From: Antedon bifida
Taxonomy: Eukaryota > Echinodermata > Crinoidea > Comatulida > Antedonidae
Direction of reading: 5' to 3'
NCBI GenBank assembly: GCA_963402885.1
Contig: OY727098.1
Span: 12,510,717-12,574,716, forward strand
Length of the DNA stretch: 64,000 bases
In this document: piece by piece, positions 19,761 to 31,109 of the stretch
How positions within the stretch are numbered: position 1 is the stretch's first letter
Layout of the letters: each line of letters opens with the position of its first letter
Position numbers and translations under genes: made by a program
The notes under the pieces: generated by a model
Seen by the model: only the letters and a program-made list of their open reading frames with translations
Databases searched by the model: none
Told to the model about the DNA's origin: nothing

Positions 19761-19995
19761 CTGGAAACTGAGGAAATTCGGATTAGGCCCTCCACGGACC
19801 CTCGACAGCCAGCAGTGCAGCGCCTACCAGATCAGCACACCGGGAGAAAATCCCCTACTTTTTTCAAACAGTGTACCACGTTCTTTAATGTGCACTGTTA
19901 AGTACACAGGACCAACGGCTTTACATCTCATCCGAAGAATAAGGCAATGAGAGTAAAGCATCCTGCCTAAGGAACCATGGTGGTCTATTTATAAT
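19760..19995 (-). mobile_element. SINE-like dispersed repeat fragment
   Basis: Contains 'ttctttaatgtgcact', 'acacaggaccaacggctt' and 'catctcatccgaagaat'. I recall this order of phrases from a widespread invertebrate SINE-type repeat. The tRNA-like end was not found. Counterpart at about 50496-50730. Family and orientation are uncertain. Confidence 0.4.
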
Positions 19996-20690
19996 TATTT
20001 TCTCTCAATCTAATAACAATCATTGCCATGATTCAATAAATTGTTTATTAATTAAAAATATAAAAATCATCACCATTAATGACCAGAAATAATGAGTGAT
20101 AGAGCTGATAATGTTAGTTTTCCCAACGATTATATAATCTTAAGTTTCCAAAGAAGGAAAGAAGGCAAATAAAGAGAATGCTAGAAGTTTGGACTGGCAA
20201 ACAGTTTAGTGTACACATAAACAGTAGTTACTGGCACTGTATACTTCAACACAAAGAATAAATATTCTAAATATTTATTTCTTAGGCTTAATACTTACAA
20301 TAGTTGATTAGATCCACTGCTAGCACTCTTCTTCCTTAGATTCATTCGACTAGTCTGACATTTTAACTTAGGGTACCTTCTCTGTGGGTGCTCAAATAAA
20401 ACCTGTCAATGGATGTCAAAGGTTGAAAAAGCAATGCGTTGCTCAATTTCTAAACAATGACCCTGTTGTACACATATTTGACTGGATATTTGTTTAATTA
20501 ATGTACAGTATGTATGCATGTATGAACATGCTCGCCTGCATCTTAAATTGAGAGGATCTGTGTGTGTAGCATCCAATAAGAATTTAGTGAAGTTCGAGAA
20601 GCTGGGAAGAGCAACCCTGTGTTGATCTGGGCCTCCGTGGATAAATTGAACTTATTATACCTATTCATGGTAACAGTAACGTTTGTTGCT
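19995..20690. other. AT-rich spacer, nothing recognised
   Basis: No supported gene. Shared with copy 2 (50730-51422). Confidence 0.4.
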
Positions 20691-21050
20691 CTTAGAGTGG
20701 ATACGGTAGTCTACAATTGAAGATGCTTTTAAAATTGGGGTAGGGGGAAGTATTAATAGAAGGTAGTGGGTTAAATAGAGGGAGACCTGCATTGAAAATT
20801 TGAAATGGAATGTAGTCTTCAAAAAGAAGTTGCTCTTAGATTGGATACACTAGTCTACAATTTTAGAATTATAATGCAGTATTAAATAGAAGATGGATAG
20901 TTACTTAGAGAGAAAAACTGCATTGACAATTTGAAAATGACTTATAATTAATTAAAAAATCACTAACCTTAGAATCCAGATGTTCTTCAATATCCATTGT
21001 AAAATCTTCAATTAGATTAAACTGAACATCAAATTTCTCAACAACTTTTA
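20690..21050. repeat. Start of tandem unit B
   Basis: Repeats the segment seen near 10117-10480, 39825-40190 and (truncated) 51422-51588, marking the boundary between fibrocystin-L-like units A and B. Confidence 0.8.
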
Positions 21051-22071
21051 GTGTTGATCTGCGATTGATATGTGGAAAACACCCTCAATGACAGAAAACT
21101 CTGTTGAGTTGATACCTTCTAGCGTGGATGAGTTGGAATAAACAATGCTGAATTTAAAGAAGTAACCACTTCCTGACAGATTAATGGCAAGATCAGTGAA
21201 GTTGGCCCAGCCATGGATTATATCTACAGTGTTGTTGCTGACGAGCTCTGCATCAGATACTCCTGGGAATTTTCCATGGATGTGAAGAATGTCCCAGATT
21301 TTGCACAATTTTACCCTGTAAAAATCATTGAATAATTCCTTTTTTTTCGTAGAATATTTGTATCAAACCTATGATGTATTACCACAGCTTGATAGCCTAT
21401 ATTGGAGTTTAGAAAGAATTGTGTTAAATCTACACTGGTATCCAATATAGAGATGCAAGGTTGAATCTCAAATAGCATCAGCCGTTGTAAACGTATACTC
21501 ATTGTGCTTGAGAATTGATAGATGGTTTCTACTCCTGGGTCACTAGATGCCTCTTCTTCAGCTTGCTTCTCAGAATACCTGTGAACCAATTAGTTATGTT
21601 GTTTTGTAATGATATAGGTTATGTTCGTTACAAGCCACACATGAGAATACAATTTAAGACTTTGGACAAGACGATACAAGCCAGTTCTTTACTACAGTAA
21701 CTCTACAGAAAACTCTACTTCAACTCATTACTTCTTAAATGTGACTTACGTTTTATTGCCTGTACTTGGACCTCCTGTTGTATTTGTTGCTCTCACACCC
21801 CTTGTTGGGTCTTCGGCTGGGGGAGAAGGATCGGTCATTGCTAATAACCTCAACTTCAAGACTCTCGTACAAAGTACCGGTTTGTGCTGCATTAACAATT
21901 TCTGCTTGAAGGTTAACTAACTCATCATGTTCTAGGGTTGAATTGCCTGTAAGGAAGAAATATTAATTATTGTTTAGATATTAAAAGAATAGGCAATGAA
22001 ATAAAATTCAACTCATTTCTAAACATATAAAACTGAAAAAAGAAGAAATCTGGATAGATTATGTGATACTT

Positions 22072-22650
22072 AATAGAAGCCACACCAACGTCAACCATTA
22101 TAACCGGGGTAGTGATGATGTCAATTGGGTCACTACCACGTATAAGTATCCAAAGAGTCTGCCAATCGCGATCAAAATAGTTCTCGCCATAAATGCTGGA
22201 GTCATGAACTGATCGTCTGGTCTATTTGGATCTTCTGGAACCCATATGAACATATCTCCATCCAGCTGCCTGTTATTTGGCATGACATAGTGACCTTGAT
22301 GGTACACATCTAAGCGTTGAGGATTGGCATACCAGATGCCGACAACTATTTTCTGATCTGGAGCTGTGTTCGTTGAACTCTCATATACATCTCATAAGTC
22401 TCTCCAATTGCAACGATAGACATAAATGTGCTGATGCGCTCTTGACATGTGTACCCATGACACCAGCCGTGATCTTGTGGTCCATTGATCAAATCAACAT
22501 AACCGTTAGACACAATGACGATTGGTGAAGACGTCGTAATTATTGTGTCAGGATCAAGACTTTCAATAATCAACATAGCGTAATCGTAGTCATAGCATTC
22601 AAAAGCCTGCCAAGATTCATGCCATATGCAGTCTTCTGTACCAATGATAC
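22072..22650 (-). pseudogene. PKHD1L1-like: Fibrocystin-L-like long exon (unit B, no LINE)
   Basis: Reads from acceptor cattaag at 22651 through ESLDPDTIITTSSPIVIV, NGYVDLINGPQDHGWCHGYT and MSIVAIGETYEMY without the frameshift found in A and A'. It then lacks 29 bp before APDQKIVVGIWYANPQRL and has a short indel in the DDQF region. The exon's 3' end is removed by a deletion of about 79 bp near 22071. The DQFM-GENYF join shows the LINE target site unoccupied. Confidence 0.75.
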
Positions 22651-22740
22651 CTTAATGAAAAGAGCAGATTAGATAAAAGATTTTACTACCATTGATGTCT
22701 GTAACCATCATGTTTGAAATTCTATAATCCTATAATTCTA

Positions 22741-23535
22741 AGTCCACGTCTCGGATCTCTATCCCACTCGTATGCAGAATCAGGAATAACATAACCAGGC
22801 CGTGATCCTACTAGAATTCCACCATCTTCGTCTCTGATCATTGCATTCTTAAATGCATCACAATCCATCTCCACGCACTCAGAAGGATTAAAGACCCCTT
22901 CCCTTCAATTTGTGACGTTTTGTAAAAATAATACATATATATTACTTTAAAAACATTAAGCAAGGTCATTCCTTGTCTTAAATGTACGTTTTATGGTAAA
23001 TTATGATAAAAAGTGAGAAACAATGCACTACCTATGTAGCTCGCGGCGAATGACCTCTCGTGGGCAGTCTTTAGGTCTAGCCTAGCTAGGCTGAGTTTTG
23101 TAGGCCTAGCCGGTAAACATCGGTAACGTACGAATATCGTATGCTAGTTATAAACCTAGCCTGACGTTGTATAGTTGCTGCATTAATTGTCTTTCTATAT
23201 TTGCCAGACTCCGTTGATACAAAATGGGGAAAACCTGGTATTTTCGGTGAAAATTTATGAGTCTTCCATTTGTTTTGGCTTCACGATCAATCAAAAAGTG
23301 GGTGAATTACAGAAGAAAAACAAAAATATCAATCCGCACGCAATGCATTTTGGGATTTATAGCGGGCCACTAAAATTACTAGAATCAACTTATTTTTCAC
23401 ATTTTTAACCATTTAAAGACAAAAAAGTTACCATATAATATTTATTTTTACATTAATTGTAGTTTGTGACCTTAAATTAGATCTAAAAAACGTAGGGAAG
23501 GGGGTCTTTTTAACTTTACTGTAGTGTTAAGATTA
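22741..23535 (-). pseudogene. PKHD1L1-like: Fibrocystin-L-like MDCD exon split by TTAA element (unit B)
   Basis: Retains VEMDCDAFKNAMIRDEDG-type sequence at 22741-22889. It is interrupted at TTAA (22888-22891) by a 628 bp element and resumes at 23520 for the few bases up to the acceptor. The exon's 3' end (PYDEKCPHK in A) is also gone, replaced by unrelated bases at 22680-22740. Confidence 0.7.
22892..23519. mobile_element. TTAA-flanked nonautonomous DNA transposon (628 bp)
   Basis: Left end AGACCCCTTCCCT and right end AGGGAAGGGGGTCT are inverted repeats. TTAA flanks both sides (22888-22891 and 23520-23523), and units A and A' show the single uninterrupted gattaactttac. TTAA duplication is typical of piggyBac- and Kolobok-type transposons. 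No transposase is encoded; an open frame at 23187-23408 is not recognisable. It contains a CTAGCCTAGCTAGG tract. Confidence 0.85.
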
Positions 23536-23890
23536 AATGAAAAGTATTGTAGGTACAGAAAGTGTACTAGGTTGATGAGAATAATGCAATTAGCAAGTAA
23601 AGATACACAATGATTTACAATAACGTAACTTGGATAAATGCAAGCGGTCCGTAGATATATAGGATAAATACTATTAGTACTTACCCTAAATTAGGTATAT
23701 GTATGTAAACCCTGTTCTTGTCTCTGACTGCTACCTTCTTTGTACCTATAAGCATTCAGCTTCATGTGTAAACAGTATGAGTATGCGTTTCCTGCAATAG
23801 AACTCAAACAATGGCAGTTGTTGGTTTGTCGAAGTAAGGACTAGGTTTGTCCAAGTAAGGACCAGATTATGTCATGCTTTTACATACCTT

Positions 23891-24051
23891 GCAATCTTGT
23901 GCTTCCAGCAATAGCTGGGTAATTATGTATACCATGAAATTGAAAAAATTGAGCACCATTACATGAAATTTGCCCACACGAATCCAGCATTTCCGTTCTC
24001 TGGACGAGGTGCACGCTGTTTTGCACTTTGACCTGCATTCTCCGGTTGATT
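23891..24051 (-). pseudogene. PKHD1L1-like: Degenerate CAPC exon (unit B)
   Basis: Aligns to the open exon at 50001-50175 (NQPENAGQSAKQ shared) but has lost the CAPC cysteines (reads RAPR), and a deletion after ANFM shifts the frame into a stop. Confidence 0.65.
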
Positions 24052-24210
24052 CTGAAATATTTACATGAAAATGTTAATGGAAAAATGTAATATTTTAATC
24101 AGAATTTATAAATTACGTAACTGATTACACAATGGAATGGCATTATCAGTACACGTTAAGAAAAAGGAGGTAGAAGAGTAAGAAAGTCCTTTGACAAATT
24201 TCCTTTCGAG

Positions 24211-25262
24211 TGAAAGTCAAGTATGCATATACTGTATAATATCTATACATTGATTTTATTTGACAGAATGCAAAATAGAGTTCCCCAAAATGAAAATATA
24301 ATAAAAATTGAAATACAGAAAAAAAAAAAAACATCTTTTAAAATGAATAATAAAAATGTTTATATTTATTGAAACTGTTTATATCTTTTCTTTTTTTTTT
24401 TTTTTGGTTTCCCACTTTTATTTCATCGTCATTAACATTGTTTCATTCATTATGATGTTTACATATATACAGTATTCGGTTTGTAACATGCTATTTAATG
24501 TTAAATCTTACTGAACCTACCTGTAACTCATCGCAATCAAAGAACAGGCTTGTACCAATTATAAACGTCCATTCTCACACATACTTATCAACAGCTTCAT
24601 GACTAAGAGAAGATGGCTCAATGACAAATGGCATCACCCCGATTTTGTTGTCAGCAAGAACAAGATCAGTCATTTACAACGGAACTCGAAATTTGGAAAA
24701 AGACTCCATAATCCCAATTCTTCCAGATGAAGAAATTGAAAGTCAAGTATGCATATACTGTATAATATCTATACATTGATTTTATTTGACAGAATGCAAA
24801 ATAGAGTTCCCCAAAATGAAAATATAATAAAAATTGAAATACAGAAAAAAAAAAAACATCTTTTAAAATGAATAATAAAAATGTTTATATTTATTGAAAC
24901 TGTTTATATCTTTTCTTTTTTTTTTTTTTTGGTTTCCCACTTTTATTTCATCGTCATTAACATTGTTTCATTCATTATGATTTTTACATATATACAGTAT
25001 TCGGTTTGTAACATGCTATTTAATGTTAAATCTTACTGAACCTACCTGTAACTCATCGCAATCAAAGAACAGGCTTGTACCAATTATAAACGTCCATTCT
25101 CACACATACTTATCAACAGCTTCATGACTAAGAGAAGATGGCTCAATGACAAATGGCATCACCCCGATTTTGTTGTCAGCAAGAACAAGATCAGTCATTT
25201 ACAACGGAACTCGAAATTTGGAAAAAGACTCCATAATCCCAATTCTTCCAGATGAAGAAATT
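24211..25262 (+). repeat. 526 bp tandem duplication
   Basis: 24211-24736 is repeated as 24737-25262, beginning tgaaagtcaagtatgcatat. It duplicates an intron segment plus the 3' part of the upstream fibrocystin-L-like exon, leaving a partial exon copy at about 24520-24736. The two units look nearly identical, so the event is recent. Confidence 0.92.
24385..24510 (-). mobile_element. LINE 3' UTR fragment with poly(A)
   Basis: On the minus strand: 'gaaataaaagtgggaaacc' followed by a run of A. The same 'aaataaaagtgggttggcc' plus poly(A) ending terminates the L1/Tx1-type LINE at 56.7 kb, so this is probably a very short 5'-truncated insertion of a related family. Duplicated at about 24912-25036. 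Confidence 0.55.
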
Positions 25263-25524
25263 GGCAATCTGTGTGCAGTCTCTCTGACCATCCCTCGTCA
25301 TGAACACCGTGCAAAGAAGTATGGCCTTCGTTGTTGCTCCATTGACTTTCAACGTCACAATCTCCCCACTGACATGGTACAGCACCATCTCAGAGCCTAC
25401 CACAGTGTTGTCTTGTAGGATGACATCTCTGGAGCTCTCAATTTCAATACCTGCTGGCCACGATATATCCTCAGCATTGTAGCGGTCTTGATATGTACCA
25501 GGAAAGACAGAACAGCAGATTAAT
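25046..25524 (-). pseudogene. PKHD1L1-like: Fibrocystin-L-like beta-helix exon (unit B)
   Basis: 479 nt from acceptor cattttag (25525) to a GTAGGT donor (25045). Reads FPGTYQDRYNAEDISW, AGIEIESSRDVILQDNTVVG, CTQIANFFIWKNWDYGVFFQ and DNKIGVMPFVIEP, the expected run of helix repeats. A frameshift after ISSSVV and an in-frame TGA (DKYV-stop-EWTFIIGTS) break it. Confidence 0.75.
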
Positions 25525-25577
25525 CTAAAATGTAAGTTACTATATAAGGGAAAGAGAAGTATTTTGGCATTGCTTAC

Positions 25578-25730
25578 CTGCTCCAACTGTGTGGTGAATT
25601 ACATTATCCTGAATTGTTAGTCCTGAAGTACCAACTACCAAACATCCCGATAGTAGGACTGAAGCCATTATGAAATGTATACAACCGCTGGACCTTCTAC
25701 AGTAACTTCTCCAATATCCAAGAAAGCAAC
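25578..25730 (-). pseudogene. PKHD1L1-like: Fibrocystin-L-like exon, VIHHTVG segment (unit B)
   Basis: 153 nt between acceptor (ttag) at 25731 and donor GTAAGC at 25577. The last third reads GTSGLTIQDNVIHHTVGAG, close to the family's GTKGLNIENNVIHHTVGEG. The middle (FHNGFSPTIGMFG) is in another frame, so at least two indels are present. This is the most 5' family exon in the window. Confidence 0.7.
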
Positions 25731-25739
25731 CTAAGGGAA

Positions 25740-26640
25740 CATTATACTTACCCGTTGATTAAGTTAATTAACAATTGGGATGAAATATTTTACAGTACTT
25801 TGTACTTAATTTATTATTAACATTAAAACATATTTTAGTGTAAATTAAAAATAATTTTATTTTATAGTTGTTTATTTATAATTTAATTTAGCATTTACTT
25901 AAACTATAGGCTTAATATAATTAAGTTAAGTTATCTTGCCCAGTGGGCTAGTCACAAAAAAACAAAAATCAAGCCCTGCTGAAATGGAAGCCTTATAATT
26001 CTTTTTTGCACTTTTTTTTATAAAAAGAAGAATTATCTGCAATTGCGCCATTGGCTGCAACAGTATTTTTAATTAATGATTTATGGTTTTTTTTCAAATA
26101 ACTACTGCATATATCACAATATATCACTTTTTAACAATTAGCCAGTAAATCATGGTCTGGTGTTAACATTCTGAATTTTCCACTGATGCAGTGATGCCTG
26201 AATTTCACTACACTGCATAAAATATTAGTAAGCATATTATAAGATTACCTTTTCCTTCAAATAGAATACAGTAAATGTCCATCTGGGTCTTGTCTTCTAA
26301 TATGTGATGCTTCAAAACACATATCCAGTCGTCTTCTGTTGGTCATTTTGAGATTTTTTTCTTCTGAAGAAACAATAACAATTCTACTAATTTTTTAATT
26401 AATTATTAATTATTAGGTCGTACAGACAGTGACCAACTACTTTATGTCTTGTCTGAAGAATCACCCAAGAACACAGACAAGTCAGCACAGATCTCGAATT
26501 ATAAAATATTGCTTATTGAATCGATCAAAAGATGTGTACGGCGTAACAGTTAGCGTTATTTAAATATTCCTTGTTTTTAACTATATAAATATTGACTTTT
26601 TGGAACTGAAGTTGATTTATAAAAAGCATATAGGCCTATT
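25740..26640. other. AT-rich intronic/intergenic block; one possible exon
   Basis: On the minus strand a donor (GTAATC) at about 26247 closes a frame reading DDWICVLKHHILEDKTQMDI and ending CILFEGK. It lies 5' of the fibrocystin-L-like exons. I do not recognise it and the upstream acceptor is weak. The rest shows nothing. Confidence 0.3.
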
Positions 26641-27340
26641 TAAATCGTATTTGTTACATATAACCCTGAATAGTCTTTGGTTTGGTGTTTAATATAGGAC
26701 ATGCGGATAGATTGTACTGTATTTATTAGGTATTGGTATATAGGCTAGGCCAATACTAGGATGATAGGTCCCAGCATGTAGGCTAGCCTGCTGGGCCTAA
26801 AAAAAATAAACCTTAAACCAAAATTACATTTCCTAGTTTTTAGAATGAAAGCTGTCAACAGAAAAACCAATTGATATCTAAGCTAGGCCTAATTGAATAT
26901 AGGGTCTTCGGCCTAGGCTAGCTTGATACTAGACTAACGATATAGCCTATAGTAATAATACTAGGGGCCTAGCCTAGCTAGGCCTTATAGGCCTAACCCA
27001 TTCCCATAAAAGAAAGAAGAAGAAAACAGATCTGTCATATAGGCCTAGCTAGCCTAACTAGGCCTAGAGCTATAATAGACTATAGGCCTAGAGCTAATAC
27101 TAGGCCTAGGCCTATTATTATGATTAGGCCTAGGCCTAGGCCTAGGCCTATTCTATTGTTGCAACCACTTTACCTTAAAAAAAACAATTTGTATCCAAAG
27201 CTAATTTGATACGAAGACATCCTTCCACATTCCAATAAAAAAACTACTAGCTAGGGGCCTATAGGCCTAGCTAAGTATAAAAAGTGTATTGCTATACAAT
27301 ACAATACAACGGATAGGCCAGCTAGGCCGAAATCAAACTT
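26640..27340. repeat. AGGCCTA/CTAG-rich low-complexity tract
   Basis: Long stretch dominated by aggcctag, ctagcctagc and cctaggcctagg (pure run near 27126-27150). Self-complementary throughout. Confidence 0.85.
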
Positions 27341-27788
27341 CCCCGCAGGAGGTTCGTGCAAAAAAAACACTTAAATAGGCCTAGGCCCACACTTTTTGAG
27401 ACTCGTCAACTTATTGTTTAAGAATGCAGATATTTTTTGCCCCGTCGATATAAAATATTTTCCCGTAGAAGTAATTATTAGTTTATTACTAATTTTTCTG
27501 TTAAGGTAGTATAAGTATAGGATTTGGTAAATCATTTAATACAAATAAATATAAGTAGAACCACCAGAACTATTTCCGCTATACAGCCCTATTTAAAAAT
27601 GGCCTGGTCTAAATTAACATTCTACCTACTAGGGAACGTAGGTTGGCCGAGGCACTCTGCTTGACTTTCTAGGCCCCCCACACTACAAGTCCTAGGCCTA
27701 CCCGTTAGGCCAATTTCTCTTGCGTTGTGGTAATAAGGATACGCAGCTAAAGTGAATTTCCTCCGCTACACTGAACCACGAGCTAAGC
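27340..27788. other. Junction spacer before duplication copy 2
   Basis: No gene or repeat recognised. Sequence is unrelated to the DNA left of copy 1. Confidence 0.4.
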
Positions 27789-28732
27789 CTACATATTTAC
27801 CGATACTCGTCAATTTATTTTTTATGGCATCAATGCTACACATTTTGCCCATTGATAATACATTTTCTCGTACTAAAAGTACTTATTAATTTAATTCATT
27901 ATGTCTATACTTTATTTATTTAGATATTTAGTTTCCGTTTCTTGTTGAATAAACTGCAAATAAATAAAGCTATTGTATTTCTAAAGGTTCCTTTAGCAAA
28001 ATGGAATCATCTTTCCTATAGTATATAAGAATACAAAAATATTTAGGATCTCGCTATTTATCTGGGCGATGTAGTCTGTGGGGTTAAAGAATACTCGAGC
28101 GGAAGAATACAACACATAATAACCAAATCTATTACCAGTAAAACAGCGTCCTCTCTTATTATTTCGCGTAGGCTTCAAATAACGGGGAAAAAAAGTTAAG
28201 TAATATCTAATTAATGACTAATAATTACATTACATTTTAATATTTAATAGCATAAGTGTGTTCCACTCATAAAAGAGTATTTAATTCCAAAATTGTAATA
28301 CAGTATATCGAAAAGTTAGATTTTTATTAGTGATAGAAATTTAGTATTATTTGGATAAAATAAAACTGTAAAAACATCATTCAAAAACCATCGTGGAAAA
28401 ATACTTAACCAACTTCAATTTTGTTCAAATTTGGTACAATAATTCTATATGTATTTATTTATCTTTAGTATAAAAATTGGGTAATTTACTAGAATTTTAG
28501 AGGATTTGGACATTTTTTATTTTTCAAAATATGATGCCTATGGTTCTACTATACATTTACAACATTTTTTTTACTAAAAGTGCGCCTAAGTTATTTAAAA
28601 AAAAAAACTTGATACTAGTATTTTTCTTTTACATTATAACATTTGTGTAGTAAATTTTTCTTCTCATAAGCTATTATAGTGTAGGCCTACATTTATATTA
28701 TACTAGAACCCCTCGTTTAATTGGGAACAGCT

Positions 28733-29240
28733 CTTTTTACTATTTCGCCTTAAGTTAACGTCTGTTTTTTAACATTCGCCATTTACATTGCAAATTATAA
28801 ATGGTATTATTATTTTTTAGTGGATTTAGAATAGCTAGAACATGTGTGATAGTAGTTTTGACTACACTATATCAGGGAAGAGTGAGATTAAAGCAGTCGT
28901 GAATTAAAATTTCAATAAAATTTGTCAACAAATATAATTTTACTATTTCGCCTTAACGTCTGTTTTTTTAACATTCGCCATTTAGGCCTAGGCCTAGGCC
29001 TACATCGCATTATAAATGGTATTATAATTTATACTGGATTTGGAATAGCTAGAACAGTGTGTAGTTTAAACTATACTATATCACGGGAATGAACGTGAAT
29101 TAAAATGTCCATAACATTTGTCAACAAATATAATTTTGCGATTTCGCCTTAACGTCTGTTTTTTTTTTACATTCGCCATTTGCATTATAAATGGTATTAT
29201 TTTTATAATGGATTTGGAACAGCTAGAACATGTGTGTAGA
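28733..29240. repeat. ~200 bp tandem repeat, copy 2
   Basis: Counterpart of 2884-3390, again about 2.5 units starting with 'atttcgccttaacgtctg'. Confidence 0.8.
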
Positions 29241-29811
29241 TCTTTTCCAGATGGATTTCTTTTCGAGATTTCTTTCAAACTAAATGAGGGGATCTGCTAG
29301 GTTCCCGCCCGGAGAAATAGTTTTTCTTACAAGATTTGAATAATCAACAATATCAACATTCAACAGTGTGGCGTGTTGACCGCAATGAATAACAATACCA
29401 TCTTCCCCACTACACCTGCACCAACTCATTTGCATAATAACGCACCGCATACCAACTGATCAATATTTGTATAGGAGTAGCAATCAATGGGTTGGTTGGA
29501 TGGCTGCTGTTGTTCATCATTTAATTCATTGTATCAGTTGTTTTGATTTCTCATGATTATTATTATTATTCACTTAATTCATTTCATTTATTCATGATCA
29601 AACACAGTAAAATGTAGTACATGGTTTGGAATAATGTTCGTTTGTTCAAAGTTAATAATTCACACAGAAATTGTGAAATTATTTATTACAATAATGCATA
29701 TGTATTTAAATAAATAGAGAGAATACACTAGCCAGGCTAGGCATCGGCATCTTTACACATTTCTATTTATTTGTTCCTAATTTTCTGACATAACTTAGGT
29801 GTTCTTAAAAT

Positions 29812-30120
29812 TGAGGGCGCCAAACATAAAATTTACGAGATCGGAAAGAGGCGGGAAGCCAAAAAAAAATGATGGTGTGCTCCCTTGCCTCTAGCACGGT
29901 AAGGCTCTCTCACAGCCTTGGGGGTACCACACATCAGATGCTTTGATGTTATTGCCTCATAATGTGTGGTGGAAAGGGGGACGTTTAAATCTGTGAACCC
30001 CAAACACAGAAGCTCGCATAGCTTTAACTCTTTTCCACCGACCGGCATGGGGTTTGAACCCACGATAATCGTGTTCCACGACGCTCTACCAACTGAGCTA
30101 TCCGGCCCTCTGGTTAATAG
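29812..30120 (-). mobile_element. tRNA-derived SINE-like element, copy 2
   Basis: Counterpart of 3948-4262 with the same A and B boxes and one extra A in a run near 29870. Confidence 0.6.
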
Positions 30121-30253
30121 CAAGGTTAAAACTAGATTCGTTTCCTCAAAATTACGTCATGAATATGCAAATTTATGACGTAACGATTAGAATGACGTAA
30201 TATGAAGCGCGTATAAGACTATACTATTGTCACCTTTTATTACTCGTGTACAT

Positions 30254-30343
30254 TGTGGCATAACGGGTAGTGCTCTAGTAACTATCGTTTGGATTGAATT
30301 CTCTCAGCTCTACTGGCTGGGGTTCGAATCTCTACGGATTTCT
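30254..30343 (+). pseudogene. tRNA-like pseudogene or SINE head, copy 2
   Basis: Longer version of 4384-4465: GTGGCATAACGGGTAGTG at the head, B box GGTTCGAATCTC near the 3' side. An A-box-like start is present, but anticodon-arm pairing is poor. Confidence 0.45.
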
Positions 30344-31109
30344 TTTTTTTAAAATAAATATAAAATGCTTTTCTTTTATTTTGAAAGAGAGATATTTAGA
30401 GAGTCAGGTTAATTTAGGATAATATAATGTAAAAGATTAACAACATCAAAATTCAACAGTGTGGCGCGTTGACCGCCGCGAATGACTAACAATTGAATGT
30501 CAGAAAAAAAGGAATTATAGTTCTATAAGAATTTATATCTCATCGTTGGTGGTATGTCGGCGTTGTTATGCAAATGGGTTTGTACAGGTGTAGTGGGAAA
30601 GATGGTATTCCAACCGTTTTAAACCAAAATATCGGCTAAATATATTCTTTTTTGCGTTTCAACATATATGTTAATGATTCCAATTACGATACAAACTTTT
30701 TTTTTATTTTGTAGGTAAAATGGCAGATATAACCCTTTTTGTCTTTCCCCTTAACGTTTTCATACCACAATCGCTGTGCTAAGGGGAGTTTATTATTACC
30801 CTTAAGGCCATTTTACACTAAAAAGAGGGAAGTAAAATCAACCGATTGACCCCTATCTAAGTTTATTTTCTGTCAATCCTTAAGGCTACAATTTATATAA
30901 AACAAAATAATTAAATGGTTAAATTCTGTTTCACCAAATTTATAAATAATTCTAGGTCCTAAAGAGGCATGTCTTTTAATTTGTTGTCGGTGTCTTCTAT
31001 TCTAGGCCTAGAAGGTCTAAGTGATGCGGCCTTTGCCGCCTGGCTGGGCGTGAGGTGAGTTGGTACCAATTTTAAAAACTAGTTGCATAGGCCTAGTCAG
31101 CTAAGCTAA

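Larger units (their letters stand above)
1938..20849 (+). repeat. Large direct duplication, copy 1
   Basis: Sequence from 1938 (cctacatatttaccgatact) to about 20849 (gttgctcttagattggatac) is repeated in the same order and orientation at 27788-51588. Offsets step from +25849 to +29706 to +30072 to +30736, each step being explained by an indel such as a transposon, tandem-repeat units or an exon block. Flanks outside the boundaries do not match. It could be a genuine segmental duplication or two haplotypes of one locus laid end to end by an assembler. Confidence 0.93.
21052..25730 (-). pseudogene. PKHD1L1-like: Fibrocystin-L (PKHD1L1)-like 3' gene fragment, unit B
   Basis: Longest relic, with exons near 25578-25730, 25046-25524, 23890-24051, 22741-22889, 22072-22650, 21750-21946, 21369-21578 and 21052-21315. 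The upstream exons, absent from A and A', read LTIQDNVIHHTVGAG and FPGTYQDRYNAEDISW, ANFFIWKNWDYGVFFQISSS and LVLADNKIGVMPFVIEPSSL, all matching the beta-helix part of fibrocystin-L. Lesions: frameshifts in the first exon, a frameshift after QISSSVV, TGA after DKYV, degeneration of the CAPC exon, a TTAA-flanked element in the MDCD exon with loss of its 3' end, deletion of the end of the long exon, and loss of the last donor (GT to CT). It lacks the Gypsy and LINE inserts of A and A'. Confidence 0.78.

Noticed and set aside
20690-25730. Unit B as a functional fibrocystin-L gene because it lacks the LINE and Gypsy inserts
   Set aside because: It has its own frameshifts, an in-frame TGA, a lost splice donor, an exon-internal transposon and deleted exon ends.
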